NCBI GenBank assembly: GCA_963756495.1
Contig: CAVWNS010000006.1
Coordinates: 177,031-241,030, forward strand
DNA from: DATFDN01 sp963756495
Lineage (GTDB): Bacteria; Pseudomonadota; Alphaproteobacteria; Acetobacterales; Acetobacteraceae
Length of the DNA stretch: 64,000 nt
Direction of reading: 5' to 3'
Shown: positions 53,045-62,074 of the stretch, in pieces
Layout: each line of letters begins with the position of its first letter
Position numbering within the stretch: position 1 is the first letter of the stretch
Made by a program: the position numbers and the translations under genes
The notes under the pieces: generated by a model
Told to the model about the DNA's origin: nothing
The model's input: the letters and a program-made list of their open reading frames with translations, nothing else
Database searches by the model: none

Positions 53045-54534
53045 TGCTGGAGCAGGTTCCCTGGGGCACCGATCTCGCCGCCACCGTTGCCGAGTTCGGT
53101 GACACCGAGGCGGTGCATGACGGCACCCGCTCCATCACGCTGGCCGCGGTCGCTGGTAAGGCGGCGCGGCTGGCGGTGATGCTGCGGGACCGGGGCGTCG
53201 CGCCGGGCACACCCGTCGCCACCTGCCTGCGGAACTCCATCGAGGCGGTGTGGGCCGCAAAGGCGCTCCGCCTGGCCGGTACCGCAGAGACCGGGCTGAG
53301 CCCGAGCTACACGGAGGCGGAGCGCCGCTACAGCCTCGATCTGGCCGACGTGAGGCTGGTCGTGACGACGGGGAACCAGGCGGCGGTTTTCCGTGCGCTG
53401 GGTCGCGACGTGATCGCTATCGAGGAGGTGCCCGCCGACCCCGCCCAGCCCGCCGCGCTGCCGCCTGTGCCGGGCGAGGCATGGGGGCGGATCGGCTTCA
53501 CCTCCGGCACCACCGGCCGGCCGAAGGCCATCGTGACCACGCACGAGGCGCGTTGGATCGGCAATATCCTGCAACGCGCGCATCTGGACCCGATGCCGGG
53601 GCCGGGCGCGCGTGTTCTGCTGATGACCCCGTTCATCCACGGCGCGGGCCTCATCACCCACGCCTTCCACGACCGCGGCGCGGGCATCGTGCTGCTCGAC
53701 GGGGTGGACCTGTCGGTCGTCGAGCGGGTGATCGCGGAGGTGGACCACATCTTCGCGCCCCCGACCGTGCTGGCGAAGCTGTGCGCCGCGTTCGAGGGGC
53801 GGCGATTCGCGCATATCCGCACCATCTTCTGCGGCACCGCGCCGCTGATGCCGGCGATGTATGCCAAGGCGCGCGCGATCTTCGGCCCGGTGGTGCGGGT
53901 CACCTATGGCAAGTCGGAGATCAACAACCCGATCACCGTGCTGCCGCCGCGCGCGCTGGACGCGTACTTCGCCGACCCCGATCCGGGCGAAGGCGTGTGC
54001 GTCGGCTGGCCCGGCGCCGGCGTCGAGGTGCAGCTGCGCGAGGGCGAGGTGTTCCTGCGCGGGCGGCACATGTCCTGCGGGCATATCGATGCCGAGGGCT
54101 TCCATCCGCTACCGCCGGACGGCTTTCACGCGACCGGCGACCTGGGCCGGATCGACGCGCGCGGCCGACTCTGCCTGGTCGGGCGAATGGCCGACGTCAT
54201 CAAGTCCGGCGGCTACAAGATCCACCCCGACGAGATCGAGCGTGTGCTCGCCGGCACCGCCGGCACCGGCGCCGTGGCGGTCGCGACCCTGCCCTCGGAG
54301 TATTGGGGCGAGGTGATCGTCGCGGTAGCCGAGACCGCCGATCCGGCCTGGCCGGACCGCGCCCGCGCGGCGCTGGCCGCCATCGCCCGGCACAAGCATC
54401 CGCGCGCGCTGCTGACCATCCCGGAGCTGCCGCGCAACCCGCAGGGCAAGATCATGCGCCGGGCGATCCGCGAGCATCTGCTGGCGACCTACAGGCTGGC
54501 CGACGGGCCGCGTCCGACGCTGGAGCCGCGCTGA
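53044..54534 (+). CDS. acyl-CoA synthetase (AMP-forming)
   Basis: 496 aa, ATG overlapping the previous stop. ANL-superfamily motifs: IGFTSGTTGRPKAIVTTHEA (P-loop), FIHGAGLITHAFHDRG, IFCGTAPLMPAMYAKARA, VTYGKSEINNPITV (the adenine motif, with YGKSE in place of YG.TE), FHATGDLGRIDARGRLCLVG (TGD and the hinge), SGGYKIHPDEIERVL, and the C-terminal catalytic Lys in NPQGKIMRRAIRE. Activates a carboxylic acid to its CoA ester. Coupled to both neighbours, so it probably makes the CoA thioester that the next enzymes degrade. Confidence 0.88.
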   Translation: MLEQVPWGTDLAATVAEFGDTEAVHDGTRSITLAAVAGKAARLAVMLRDRGVAPGTPVATCLRNSIEAVWAAKALRLAGTAETGLSPSYTEAERRYSLDLADVRLVVTTGNQAAVFRALGRDVIAIEEVPADPAQPAALPPVPGEAWGRIGFTSGTTGRPKAIVTTHEARWIGNILQRAHLDPMPGPGARVLLMTPFIHGAGLITHAFHDRGAGIVLLDGVDLSVVERVIAEVDHIFAPPTVLAKLCAAFEGRRFAHIRTIFCGTAPLMPAMYAKARAIFGPVVRVTYGKSEINNPITVLPPRALDAYFADPDPGEGVCVGWPGAGVEVQLREGEVFLRGRHMSCGHIDAEGFHPLPPDGFHATGDLGRIDARGRLCLVGRMADVIKSGGYKIHPDEIERVLAGTAGTGAVAVATLPSEYWGEVIVAVAETADPAWPDRARAALAAIARHKHPRALLTIPELPRNPQGKIMRRAIREHLLATYRLADGPRPTLEPR

Positions 54535-55325
54535 TGGGGCCGTACGAGACGATCCTGGCCGAGACGCCACGTCCGGACGTGCTGCTGGTCACGCTGAACC
54601 GGCCGGAGGTGGGGAATGCCAAGAACACAAGGATGGGCCTCGACCTGCTCGATTTGTGGACCCGGCTGATCGACGCGCCGGGCGAGGTCCGCTGCGTCGT
54701 GCTGACCGGTGCGGGGGAGCGCATCTTCTGCGCCGGCGGCGACCTCAAGCAGCGCAAGGGCATGTCGCGAGAAGAATGGCAGCACCAGCACGAAATCTTC
54801 GAGCGCGGCCGCGACATGCTGCTGGAAATGCCCGTGCCGGTGATCGCGGCGGTGAACGGCCACGCCTACGCGGGCGGGCTGGAGACGGTGCTGGTCTGCG
54901 ACTTCGCCTATGCCGTGCGCGGCGCCCGCTTCGCGCTGACCGAGGTGAGTATCGGCATCATGCCGGGCGGCGGCGGCACCCAGACCCTGGCGCGCGTGGT
55001 GGGCGAGCGGCGCGCGAAAGAGATCATCCTGACCGGCCTGCCGTTCAGCGCCGAGGAGGCGCTGGAGTGGGGGGTCGTCAACCGCCTCTGCGAACCCGGG
55101 CAGTTGATGGAGGAGGTGATGCGGACTGCGCAGCGCATCGCCGACAACGCGCCGCTATCGGTTCGACAGGCGAAGAAGTCGATCCACAACGGCCTGCAGA
55201 TGGACCTCCGCCGGGGACTGGCGTACGAGATCGAGGCTTACAACCGCCTTGTCGACACCGAGGACCGGCGCGAGGGCGTGCTGGCGTTCAACGAGAAGCG
55301 CAAGCCGGTGTTCAAGGGACGGTAG
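54534..55325 (+). CDS. enoyl-CoA hydratase/isomerase family protein
   Basis: 263 aa; ATG overlaps the ligase stop. Crotonase motifs: FCAGGDLKQRKGMSR (oxyanion hole), VNGHAYAGGLETVLVCDFAY, FALTEVSIGIMPGGGGTQTL (first catalytic Glu), RRAKEIILTGLPFSAEEALE (second Glu), WGVVNRLCEPGQL. Both hydratase glutamates are kept, which favours true hydration over a decarboxylase role. Acts on the product of the upstream ligase after dehydrogenation, by inference. Confidence 0.88.
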   Translation: MGPYETILAETPRPDVLLVTLNRPEVGNAKNTRMGLDLLDLWTRLIDAPGEVRCVVLTGAGERIFCAGGDLKQRKGMSREEWQHQHEIFERGRDMLLEMPVPVIAAVNGHAYAGGLETVLVCDFAYAVRGARFALTEVSIGIMPGGGGTQTLARVVGERRAKEIILTGLPFSAEEALEWGVVNRLCEPGQLMEEVMRTAQRIADNAPLSVRQAKKSIHNGLQMDLRRGLAYEIEAYNRLVDTEDRREGVLAFNEKRKPVFKGR

Positions 55326-55359
55326 GGCCTCGCCGTCCGCGCGAGAGCAGGAGGAAGCC

Positions 55360-56334
55360 ATGTCCGACGTTCCGACCCGCGTGCAGATCAACGAGGAAGG
55401 CCCGCGCGAGGGCTTCCAATTCGAGAAGGGTTTCATCCCGACCGCGCGCAAGATCGCGCTCATCGATGCCCTCTCCGCCACCGGCCTGAACCACATCCAG
55501 GTCGCCTCCTTCGTCAACCCCAACCGGGTCCCCGGCTGGGCGGATGCAGAGGACGTGGTTGCGGGTTTCGCCCGCCGGCCCGGCGTCGAGTACACGGCGC
55601 TGTGGCTCAACCTGAAGGGCCTGGAGCGGGCGATGGAAACGCAGCGGTTGGACATCAAGGGCTCGTTCTCGCTGACGGCCTCGGCCGCCTTCCTGGCGCG
55701 CAACCAGCAGCGCACGATGGAGGACAACGTCCGCGCCGCGCACGACACGATCGCGATGTACAAGCGCCACGGCATCCCGCTCGAACGCGCCGGCCTCATG
55801 GCCGCATTCGGCTGCAACTTCGAGGGCGATATCCCGCATGCCCGCGTGCTGGACATGATGCGGCAACTGCTCGACATCTGCACCGAGCACGACGTGCATC
55901 CCCGCGTGTTCTCGCTGGCCGACACGATGGCCTGGGCAACGCCCCAATCGATCCGGTCGTTGGTGGGCAAGGTGCGCGACCACTGGCCCGACCTCACGCT
56001 GTCGCTGCATCTGCACGACACGCGCGGCCTCGGCGTCGCCAACGCCTATGCCGGGCTGGAGATGGGGGTGGCGATCTTCGACACCACCGTCGCGGGCCTC
56101 GGCGGCTGCCCCTTCGCCGCGCATAAGGGAGCGGCCGGGAATGTCTGCACCGAGGACCTGGTGTTCATGCTCGACGAAATGGGCATCGCGACCGGCATCG
56201 ATCTCGACGCGCTGATCGAGTCCGCCCAACTGGCCGAGGACATCGTGGGACATCCGCTGCCCGGCTCGGTCAAGGTGGGCGGCAGCCTGAAGGCCGCTAC
56301 GCGCGAAGCTGCATTGAACGGAGGGATGTCGTGA
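55360..56334 (+). CDS. hydroxymethylglutaryl-CoA lyase
   Basis: 324 aa; AGCAGGAGGAAGCC before the ATG. HMGL-like TIM barrel: VQINEEGPREGFQFEKGFIP (metal-binding acid and catalytic Arg in the position of EVGPRDGLQ), HIQVASFVNPNRVPGWADAE, SLHLHDTRGLGVANAYAGLE (metal His pair), VAGLGGCPFAAHKGAAGNVC (the signature with catalytic Cys). Cleaves HMG-CoA or a close analogue to acetyl-CoA plus a keto product. Overlaps the next gene by 4 bp. Confidence 0.87.
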   Translation: MSDVPTRVQINEEGPREGFQFEKGFIPTARKIALIDALSATGLNHIQVASFVNPNRVPGWADAEDVVAGFARRPGVEYTALWLNLKGLERAMETQRLDIKGSFSLTASAAFLARNQQRTMEDNVRAAHDTIAMYKRHGIPLERAGLMAAFGCNFEGDIPHARVLDMMRQLLDICTEHDVHPRVFSLADTMAWATPQSIRSLVGKVRDHWPDLTLSLHLHDTRGLGVANAYAGLEMGVAIFDTTVAGLGGCPFAAHKGAAGNVCTEDLVFMLDEMGIATGIDLDALIESAQLAEDIVGHPLPGSVKVGGSLKAATREAALNGGMS

Positions 56335-57674
56335 GCCTTACCCAGCATCTCGGCCGGTTCATCGCCGACCTCTCGCCCAACCGCATTCCGCAAGCGGCCA
56401 TCGAGACCGCGCGGCTCGGCTTCATCGATTCGATCGGGACCATGATCGCCGGCCGCGACGAGGACTGCGTGCGCATCCTGCGGGGCGTGCTCGCTCCGCC
56501 GGACGGTCCCGCCTCGATCACCTTCGGCCTTGCCCGTGGCCCGGCGCCCGAGGCGGCGTTGATCAACGCGACCGCCGCGCACGCGCTCGATTACGACGAC
56601 GTCGCGCTGCGCGGGCATCCGTCCACCGTGCTGGTCCCCGCGATCCTCGCGGAGGCCGAGGCGCTGGACGCCTCGGGGATGGACATGCTGGTGGCCTATC
56701 TCGCCGGATACGAGACCTGGGCCGAGCTGTTCCGCCGCGATACCGGGCTGCTGCACAGGAAGGGCTGGCACCCCACCGGCCTGTATGGCGCGGTCGGGGC
56801 CGCTGCCGCCTGCGCGAAGCTGCGCCGGCTCGACCCGGCCCGCGCCGCCATGGCGATCGCACTCGGCGCCTCGCAGAGCGCGGGGCTGATGGCGAATTTC
56901 GGCACGATGACGAAGCCGTTCCATGCCGGTCGCGCCGCGCATGCGGGGATCATGGCGGCACGGCTGGCCGAGGCCGGCTTCACCGCGAGCGGCGACGCGC
57001 TGGAGCATCCGCAAGGCTTCCTGCACGCGATCTCACCGGAGGGCACCGAGGACCGGGAGAGCCCGGCGCGGCTGGGCGAGGATTGGGCGATCCTGACGCA
57101 GGGCCTGGGCATCAAGAAATACCCCACCTGCTATTGCACGCATCGCGCGATCGACGCGGTGCTGGACCTGGTGGCGGCCCATCCGGTCAGCGCCGAGGAG
57201 GTGAACGAGATCAAGGTCGGGATCAGCGACTACTTCGCGACGGTGCTGCGCAACCACGCGCCCGTTACCGGGCTCGCCGCCAAGTTCAGCATCGAGTTCG
57301 CGATGGCGAGCGCGATCGTCGCGCACCGCGTCGGCCTGACCGAACTGACGGACGATTTCGTCCGCCGCCCCGACATCCAGGCGCTGATGGCGCGCGTGCG
57401 GACCGAGACCACGGACGAGCACGACCCCACCCTGCCGGGCGCCGCGCCGGCCGACACCGTCCGGGTCACCCTCGCCACGGGCCAGATGATCGAGGCCGAT
57501 CCTGTCCGCCGTGCCACTGGCCATCCGAGTCGGCCCCTGACCGAGCAGCAGGTGTTCGACAAGTTCGCCGACTGCCTGCGAGCGGGCCGGTCGGAGATCC
57601 CGGCCGACATCCTGTTCGCCCGATTGAAGGGGCTGGAGACGGCGCCCGCGCGACAAGTGGCGACGCTTGGGTGA
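56331..57674 (+). CDS. MmgE/PrpD family protein
   Basis: 447 aa from a GTG within the stop of the lyase gene. Family motifs: TARLGFIDSIGTMIAGRDED, NATAAHALDYDDVALRGHPS, TVLVPAILAEAEA, YETWAELFRRDTGLLHRKGW, HPTGLYGAVGAAAACAKL, TMTKPFHAGRAAHAGIMAAR, YPTCYCTHRAIDAVLDLV. The superfamily includes 2-methylcitrate dehydratase and itaconate decarboxylase (cis-aconitate). Last gene of the cluster; it likely handles a citrate-like di- or tricarboxylic acid. Confidence 0.87.
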   Translation: MSLTQHLGRFIADLSPNRIPQAAIETARLGFIDSIGTMIAGRDEDCVRILRGVLAPPDGPASITFGLARGPAPEAALINATAAHALDYDDVALRGHPSTVLVPAILAEAEALDASGMDMLVAYLAGYETWAELFRRDTGLLHRKGWHPTGLYGAVGAAAACAKLRRLDPARAAMAIALGASQSAGLMANFGTMTKPFHAGRAAHAGIMAARLAEAGFTASGDALEHPQGFLHAISPEGTEDRESPARLGEDWAILTQGLGIKKYPTCYCTHRAIDAVLDLVAAHPVSAEEVNEIKVGISDYFATVLRNHAPVTGLAAKFSIEFAMASAIVAHRVGLTELTDDFVRRPDIQALMARVRTETTDEHDPTLPGAAPADTVRVTLATGQMIEADPVRRATGHPSRPLTEQQVFDKFADCLRAGRSEIPADILFARLKGLETAPARQVATLG

Positions 57675-57795
57675 TCGCGAATGCCGCGTCGCCCCCCGCC
57701 GGGCCCGGTGGGGCATGTGAATACCATTGCATAATCTGCTTGAAGAATTGTGGCTGGTTGTTCATACCGGAGTAATCAATTCGAAAGAGGACCCT

Positions 57796-58376
57796 ATGCG
57801 TTCGCGCCTCTTGATCGCCACCGTCATCGCCGGGGCGTGTGCTGTCGCATTGCCCCGACCGTCAACCGCGGCGCCTCTTCTCGGGCCGTTCACCGGCAGC
57901 GGCCCCGGCTCGGTCTCGGTTTCGCCATCCGGCCCGGCTCCGGCCTTCACCTTCACCTACGCAGACCAAGGTCCACAGGTTTACAGCGGCGAGACCTGGA
58001 CCTTCTCGGCGACCGCCGCTGCTTCGGGTCCGGTGACCCTGAAGTACAACGACAGCGGCTTCTACGCCTTTTTCGATGTCACGCATTCGCTGCGCGCCTT
58101 CGACGGCACCAGCACGCAGACCCTGGTGAACGCTGGGCCGGCGAATTGCTGTAGCACCCCGTCCAACGGGTTCGACTACACCGGCACGGTCACTCTCGAC
58201 CTCACGGCAGGGCAGACCTACGGGTTCACCGTGACCGGCCATAATGGCGATTCCGACGACGGTACCTGAATGGAACGCTGTCGATTGGCCCGGCGAGCGT
58301 CCCGGAACCGGCATCCTTGGCGCTGCTCGGCAGCGGGTTGCTCGGTCTCGCCCTGCGTCGACACCGTTCTGCCTGA
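57796..58376 (+). pseudogene. PEP-CTERM sorting-domain protein, frameshifted
   Basis: ATG with AAAGAGGACCCT upstream. Signal peptide LLIATVIAGACAVALPRPST, then a beta-rich exported region (FTFTYADQGPQVYSGETWTF, GFYAFFDVTHSLRAFDG, YTGTVTLDLTAGQTYGFTVT). At 58264-58266 the frame ends (GGT ACC TGA). With one more C it continues LNGTLSIGPASVPEPASLAL, LGSGLLGLALRRHRSA, a textbook PEP-CTERM (VPEPAS, TM, basic tail) for exosortase-dependent sorting. The intact protein is expected at the cell surface in an exopolysaccharide context. Possibly a sequencing error. Confidence 0.8.
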
Positions 58377-58384
58377 TCGCGCGC

Positions 58385-58409
58385 GCGACCGGACCGGGCA
58401 TCCGGTCGC
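58385..58409 (+). terminator. hairpin after the PEP-CTERM gene
   Basis: Perfect 9-bp stem GCGACCGGA / TCCGGTCGC with a 7-nt loop, followed by GATTCTTG. The T-run is weak, so termination is plausible rather than certain. Confidence 0.5.
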
Positions 58410-58563
58410 GATTCTTGCTGCGAAGCTGACGCTGCTTCAGACCTGTGCGTTCAGGTCCACTGGTTCGTTGCAGCAATGCCGCCGTCCCGTGGAGAACTTG
58501 GCCCATAACGCATCATTCCAACCAAAGGGCAAGAACGCACCAACAAACCCTTGGATCATAGAG

Positions 58564-59337
58564 TTAGCGGAAGATTTTCGTCGGATCGACCACGCCGCCA
58601 CGCGCCTCCAGCAACGTGTTCAACACACTGTCCCGCGAATCAAAGATGATCTTGCGCAGGTGCGCTTCGGCCGCCATTTCGTTGCCGCTGCAAACGGCGG
58701 TTTCCGTTGCCGTGTAGTCGGCGATGCAGGCAATGCGTCGCTCGCGGGTAAAGTAGTCGAGCGGCCGCTCTCGCCAGATGAAGCCCCAAAGCGAGGTCTT
58801 TCCCTGCTCGCGCAGCATCCGGGTCAGCGTGGCATTGCCGCAATGATAGTAGATGGAGGCCCCGACCCGGCCCACCGCCTGGGCGAACTCGATCGGGTCG
58901 GACTCGTCCATCGGGGCAATCGCGCGCAGCCGGGCCAGCCTGTCGGAAAACTGATCCAGCCCTAAGGGCGCGACCCGGGCAAAGCAGCGGCCGGCCATGC
59001 CCAGCAGAGCGGCGCGCGTATTGAAAAGATCCGCGATCAGGTCGAGCGAGATGCCGATGGCGAACGCGCCCCGCCGCGGCTCGAAGGCGACCATACCACG
59101 CGACTGCAGGACGCGGATCGCCTCGCGCACCGGACCACGGCTGACGCCGTAAAGCTCGGCCATCTCCTGCTCGCCGATCCGCTCGCCGTCGCGGTAATCG
59201 CCGCGCAGGATCGCCATCCCGAGATGGTCGGCGATCTGCTCCGGAATTGTGCGCGGCCGGTGGGAGGGGCGCCGTGAGGCTTGCGCGTTCGGCGCAATCG
59301 TCGGCGTCGGACGGTTCACGGGCGCTTCAGGGGGCAT
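58564..59337 (-). CDS. GntR family transcriptional regulator (FCD type)
   Basis: 257 aa. After a ~25-residue flexible leader, winged HTH: TIPEQIADHLGMAILRGDYR, DGERIGEQEMAELYGVSRGP, VREAIRVLQSRGMVAFEPRR. The C-terminal domain is all-helical FCD-like (IADLFNTRAALLGMAGRCFA, ASIYYHCGNATLTRMLREQG, SGNEMAAEAHLRKIIFDSRD). Divergent from a peptide-type ABC importer with a palindromic site between them, so it very likely represses that importer until a ligand (perhaps the imported molecule or its product) is bound. Confidence 0.87.
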   Translation of the reverse strand: MPPEAPVNRPTPTIAPNAQASRRPSHRPRTIPEQIADHLGMAILRGDYRDGERIGEQEMAELYGVSRGPVREAIRVLQSRGMVAFEPRRGAFAIGISLDLIADLFNTRAALLGMAGRCFARVAPLGLDQFSDRLARLRAIAPMDESDPIEFAQAVGRVGASIYYHCGNATLTRMLREQGKTSLWGFIWRERPLDYFTRERRIACIADYTATETAVCSGNEMAAEAHLRKIIFDSRDSVLNTLLEARGGVVDPTKIFR

Positions 59338-59369
59338 CGCCGGGGATGTGACGCAGCCGGAGTAAGATT

Positions 59370-59389
59370 GTCAACAACTGACTGTTGAC
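59370..59389. promoter_or_regulatory. palindromic operator between the GntR gene and the ABC importer
   Basis: Perfect inverted repeat GTCAACA - 6 bp - TGTTGAC centred in the 120-bp divergent region. Size and TGT/ACA content suit a GntR dimer. Position implies autoregulation and control of the importer; binding is inferred. Confidence 0.65.
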
Positions 59390-59457
59390 CTGCAGCCGGG
59401 CGCGTGATTGTGTTCGCCTCAATCAACCGACAAGCCGAACGGCTTCGGGAGGAACCA

Positions 59458-61035
59458 TTGCTTCGACGCCGCTCTTTTGCCTTCGGGATTCCTGCTTTGG
59501 CCGCTCTCGGCCTTCGCCCGGCGTTCGGCCAGGCCGGCGGCGGCGGGGATACCCTGACCGTCGCGCTGGGCGCCGAAGCCACGACGCTCGACCCGACCGA
59601 GTCCTCGGCGGGCGTCGACTTCTACATGATCGGCAACCTTTTCGAGCAGCTCATGCGCGCCGATCCGCAGGGCAAGCCCGTGAACTGGCTTGCCGAGAAA
59701 TACGAGGTCGGTGGCACGCCGGAGCAGCCGATCATCGACGTCACGCTGCGCGAGGGCTTGCTGTTCCACAACAACCAGCCGGTGACATCGGCGGATTTCC
59801 AATTCGCCTATCAGCTGATGCGCGATCCGAAGCACGCCCGGTTCGCGTTCATGCTGGAGGACGTCGATGCGTTCGAGATTGCCGACGATCGCCGCTTCCG
59901 CCTGCACTTCAAACAGCCGGACGCGCTCTTCCTGGTGAACTACCTCGTCCTCTGGGCGGTGCCGAAGAAGTATTACGAGCAGGTCGGCCATGACGGCTTC
60001 GTCAAGGCGCCGGTCGGCACCGGTCCGTGGAAGTTCGTCTCCCGCACCGTGCATGAGGAAATGCGGCTGCAGGCGTTCGACGGGTACTGGAACAAGACAC
60101 AGCGGCCCACCGTCAAAAACCTGGTGATCAAGGTGATCCCCGAGGATCTGACGCGCGTCGCGGCATTCAGGACCGGCGCGGTGGACTGGATCGACGCGGT
60201 GCCACCCTCGATGACGGCCGAGTTCCAGAAAATGTCCGGTGTCTCCACCAAGACGCTTGCGGATGGCAATAACCTATTCATCAATCTTGCCGCCGATCAG
60301 CCCGGCTCGCCGTTCAAGGACGTGCGCGTCCGTCAAGCCGCCGCTTATGCGATCGACATGGACGCGATCATCAGCAAGGTTCTGTTCGGGCAAGGGCAGC
60401 GCTATGCCGAGCTCGCACCGGGCGAGACCGGATACAATCCCGCGGTGAAGCCCTATCCCTACGATCCCAAGAAGGCGCGCGAACTGCTGCGCGCGGCCGG
60501 CCATCCGAACGGCTTCGACGTGCCCTGCTACAATCTGACCACGCCGCGCGAGCCTAACGTCAAAGAGGTCGGCGAGGCGATGTTCGCCTATCTCAGCCAG
60601 GTCGGCATTCGCTGTCGCGTTCAGGAACTGGAATACGGCGCCTGGATCAACGAGGGACGGCGGACGCCCACCGGGCCGCAGATGGACGGCGCGATCTCCT
60701 GGATGTGGGGCCATGGCATCCCAGGCGATCCCGGCATGGCGTGGGGCGGGCATCTGCACAGCTACGTCCCGGGCACGGGCTGGGGCTCGTACTCATTCAC
60801 CGATGATCCCGAGGCGGACAAGCTCGTCGAGCAGCAGCGTCGCACCATCGATCCGGAAAACCGCGCTGCCCTTCTGCAACAGATTGCCGCGCTCAAGCAC
60901 GACAAAGTCCTGGGCGGCATCACCACCTATATCCCGCTGGTCACCTTCGCCTGGCGCACCAACAAAGTGAGCTGGACCCCCTGGCCGACACCAGGTTTCT
61001 GGCGCAACTTCCAGGAGATCGGGCTGAAGGCGTGA
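59458..61035 (+). CDS. ABC transporter substrate-binding protein (family 5)
   Basis: 525 aa from a TTG that follows CGGGAGGAACCA; an upstream GTG/ATT extension would bury the signal. Leader LLRRRSFAFGIPALAALGLR, PAFGQA has an RRRSF start and could be Tat or Sec. SBP_bac_5 features: LTVALGAEATTLDPTESSAG, MIGNLFEQLMRADPQGKPVN, VTLREGLLFHNNQPVTSADF, PVGTGPWKFVSRTVHEEM, VRQAAAYAIDMDAIISKVLF. Binds a peptide, glycoside or similar solute in the periplasm. First gene of the importer operon. Confidence 0.88.
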   Translation: MLRRRSFAFGIPALAALGLRPAFGQAGGGGDTLTVALGAEATTLDPTESSAGVDFYMIGNLFEQLMRADPQGKPVNWLAEKYEVGGTPEQPIIDVTLREGLLFHNNQPVTSADFQFAYQLMRDPKHARFAFMLEDVDAFEIADDRRFRLHFKQPDALFLVNYLVLWAVPKKYYEQVGHDGFVKAPVGTGPWKFVSRTVHEEMRLQAFDGYWNKTQRPTVKNLVIKVIPEDLTRVAAFRTGAVDWIDAVPPSMTAEFQKMSGVSTKTLADGNNLFINLAADQPGSPFKDVRVRQAAAYAIDMDAIISKVLFGQGQRYAELAPGETGYNPAVKPYPYDPKKARELLRAAGHPNGFDVPCYNLTTPREPNVKEVGEAMFAYLSQVGIRCRVQELEYGAWINEGRRTPTGPQMDGAISWMWGHGIPGDPGMAWGGHLHSYVPGTGWGSYSFTDDPEADKLVEQQRRTIDPENRAALLQQIAALKHDKVLGGITTYIPLVTFAWRTNKVSWTPWPTPGFWRNFQEIGLKA

Positions 61036-61152
61036 GACTTCCCCACCTCACCCCGACCCTCTCCGCCCCATCGGGGCGGAGAGGGGGCGTTCGCGGTGAT
61101 ACTCCCTCTCCGCCCCCGGGGGCGGAGAGGGTTGGCGTGAGGTGGGGGAACA
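61036..61152. repeat. intergenic palindromic repeat within the importer operon
   Basis: Outer arms CCCCACCTCACCCCGACCCT and the matching GTTGGCGTGAGGTGGGG enclose two smaller hairpins (CCCTCTCCGCCCC-AT-CGGGGCGGAGAGGG and CCTCTCCGCC-cccg-GGGCGGAGAGG type). It could fold into a large branched structure that lowers downstream expression relative to the binding protein, as often seen after substrate-binding genes. Confidence 0.7.
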
Positions 61153-62074
61153 ATGACCCGCTTCATCCTGCGCCGCCTCGGCGAAGGCGTCATCAGTATC
61201 CTGGGCGCGAGCCTGATCGTGTTCATCATCACGCGCCTGTCCGGCGACCCGGTGACGCTGATGCTGCCGCCGGAGGCGCCGCCGAGCGCGTTCAAGGCGA
61301 TGCACCAGGCGCTCGGGCTCGACCGGCCGCTGATCGTGCAATACGGCATCTTCCTCGACCGCGCGCTGCACGGCGATTTCGGCCAGTCCTATCGCTGGCA
61401 GATGCCGGCGATCCGGCTGATCCTCGACCGGCTCCCGGCCACTGTTCGAGCTTGCCGTCGCGGGCCTGGTGTTCAGCCTCATCGTCGCGGTGCCCGTCGG
61501 CGTCTTTTCGGCGGTGTATCGCGGCGGATGGATCGACCGGCTGGGCCGCATCTTCGCGATGCTCGGCCAGGCGATGCCGGCGTTCTGGGTGGGGCTGCTG
61601 TTGATCCTCGCGTTCGCCATCCAGCTCGATTGGCTGCCGGCGTTCGGCTACGGCGGGCTCAACCACCTGATCCTGCCGGCGATCGCTCTCGGCTGGTATC
61701 CCGTGGCGGCGATGACGCGCATCGTGCGTTCGGCGATGCTCGACGTGCTCGAAGCCGATCATATCCGGCTCGCCCGCGCGCTCGGCACGCCGGAGCGGCT
61801 GATCGTCTGGAAATATGCGTTCCGCAACGCGGCGGTCCCGCTGCTCACCATGCTCGGCGTCTATTTCGCCGCGATGCTCGGTGGCGCGTTCGTGGTGGAG
61901 GTGATCTTCGCCTGGCCCGGCGTCGGCCGAACCGTGGTGGAGGCGGTGTTCTCGCGCGACTTCCCCGTCGTGCAGGCGGGGGTGCTGAGTGCGTCGGTGA
62001 TGTTCGTGCTCGCCAATCTGCTCGTTGATCTCTCCTACGGGCTCGTCGACCCGAGGATTCGCCATGAGCGTTAG
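61153..62074 (+). pseudogene. ABC transporter permease (DppB-like), frameshifted
   Basis: Begins MTRFILRRLGEGVISILGAS, LIVFIITRLSGDPVTLMLPP (first TM), QALGLDRPLIVQYGIFLDRA, FGQSYRWQMPAIRLILDRLP. At ~61441-61447 one extra base breaks the frame. The expected ATFELAVAGLVFSLIVAVPV continues in another frame through AFGYGGLNHLILPAIALGWY, the EAA loop DHIRLARALGTPERLIVWKY and VDLSYGLVDPRIRHER. All domains are otherwise intact and the other operon genes are open, so a sequencing error is quite possible. Confidence 0.82.
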
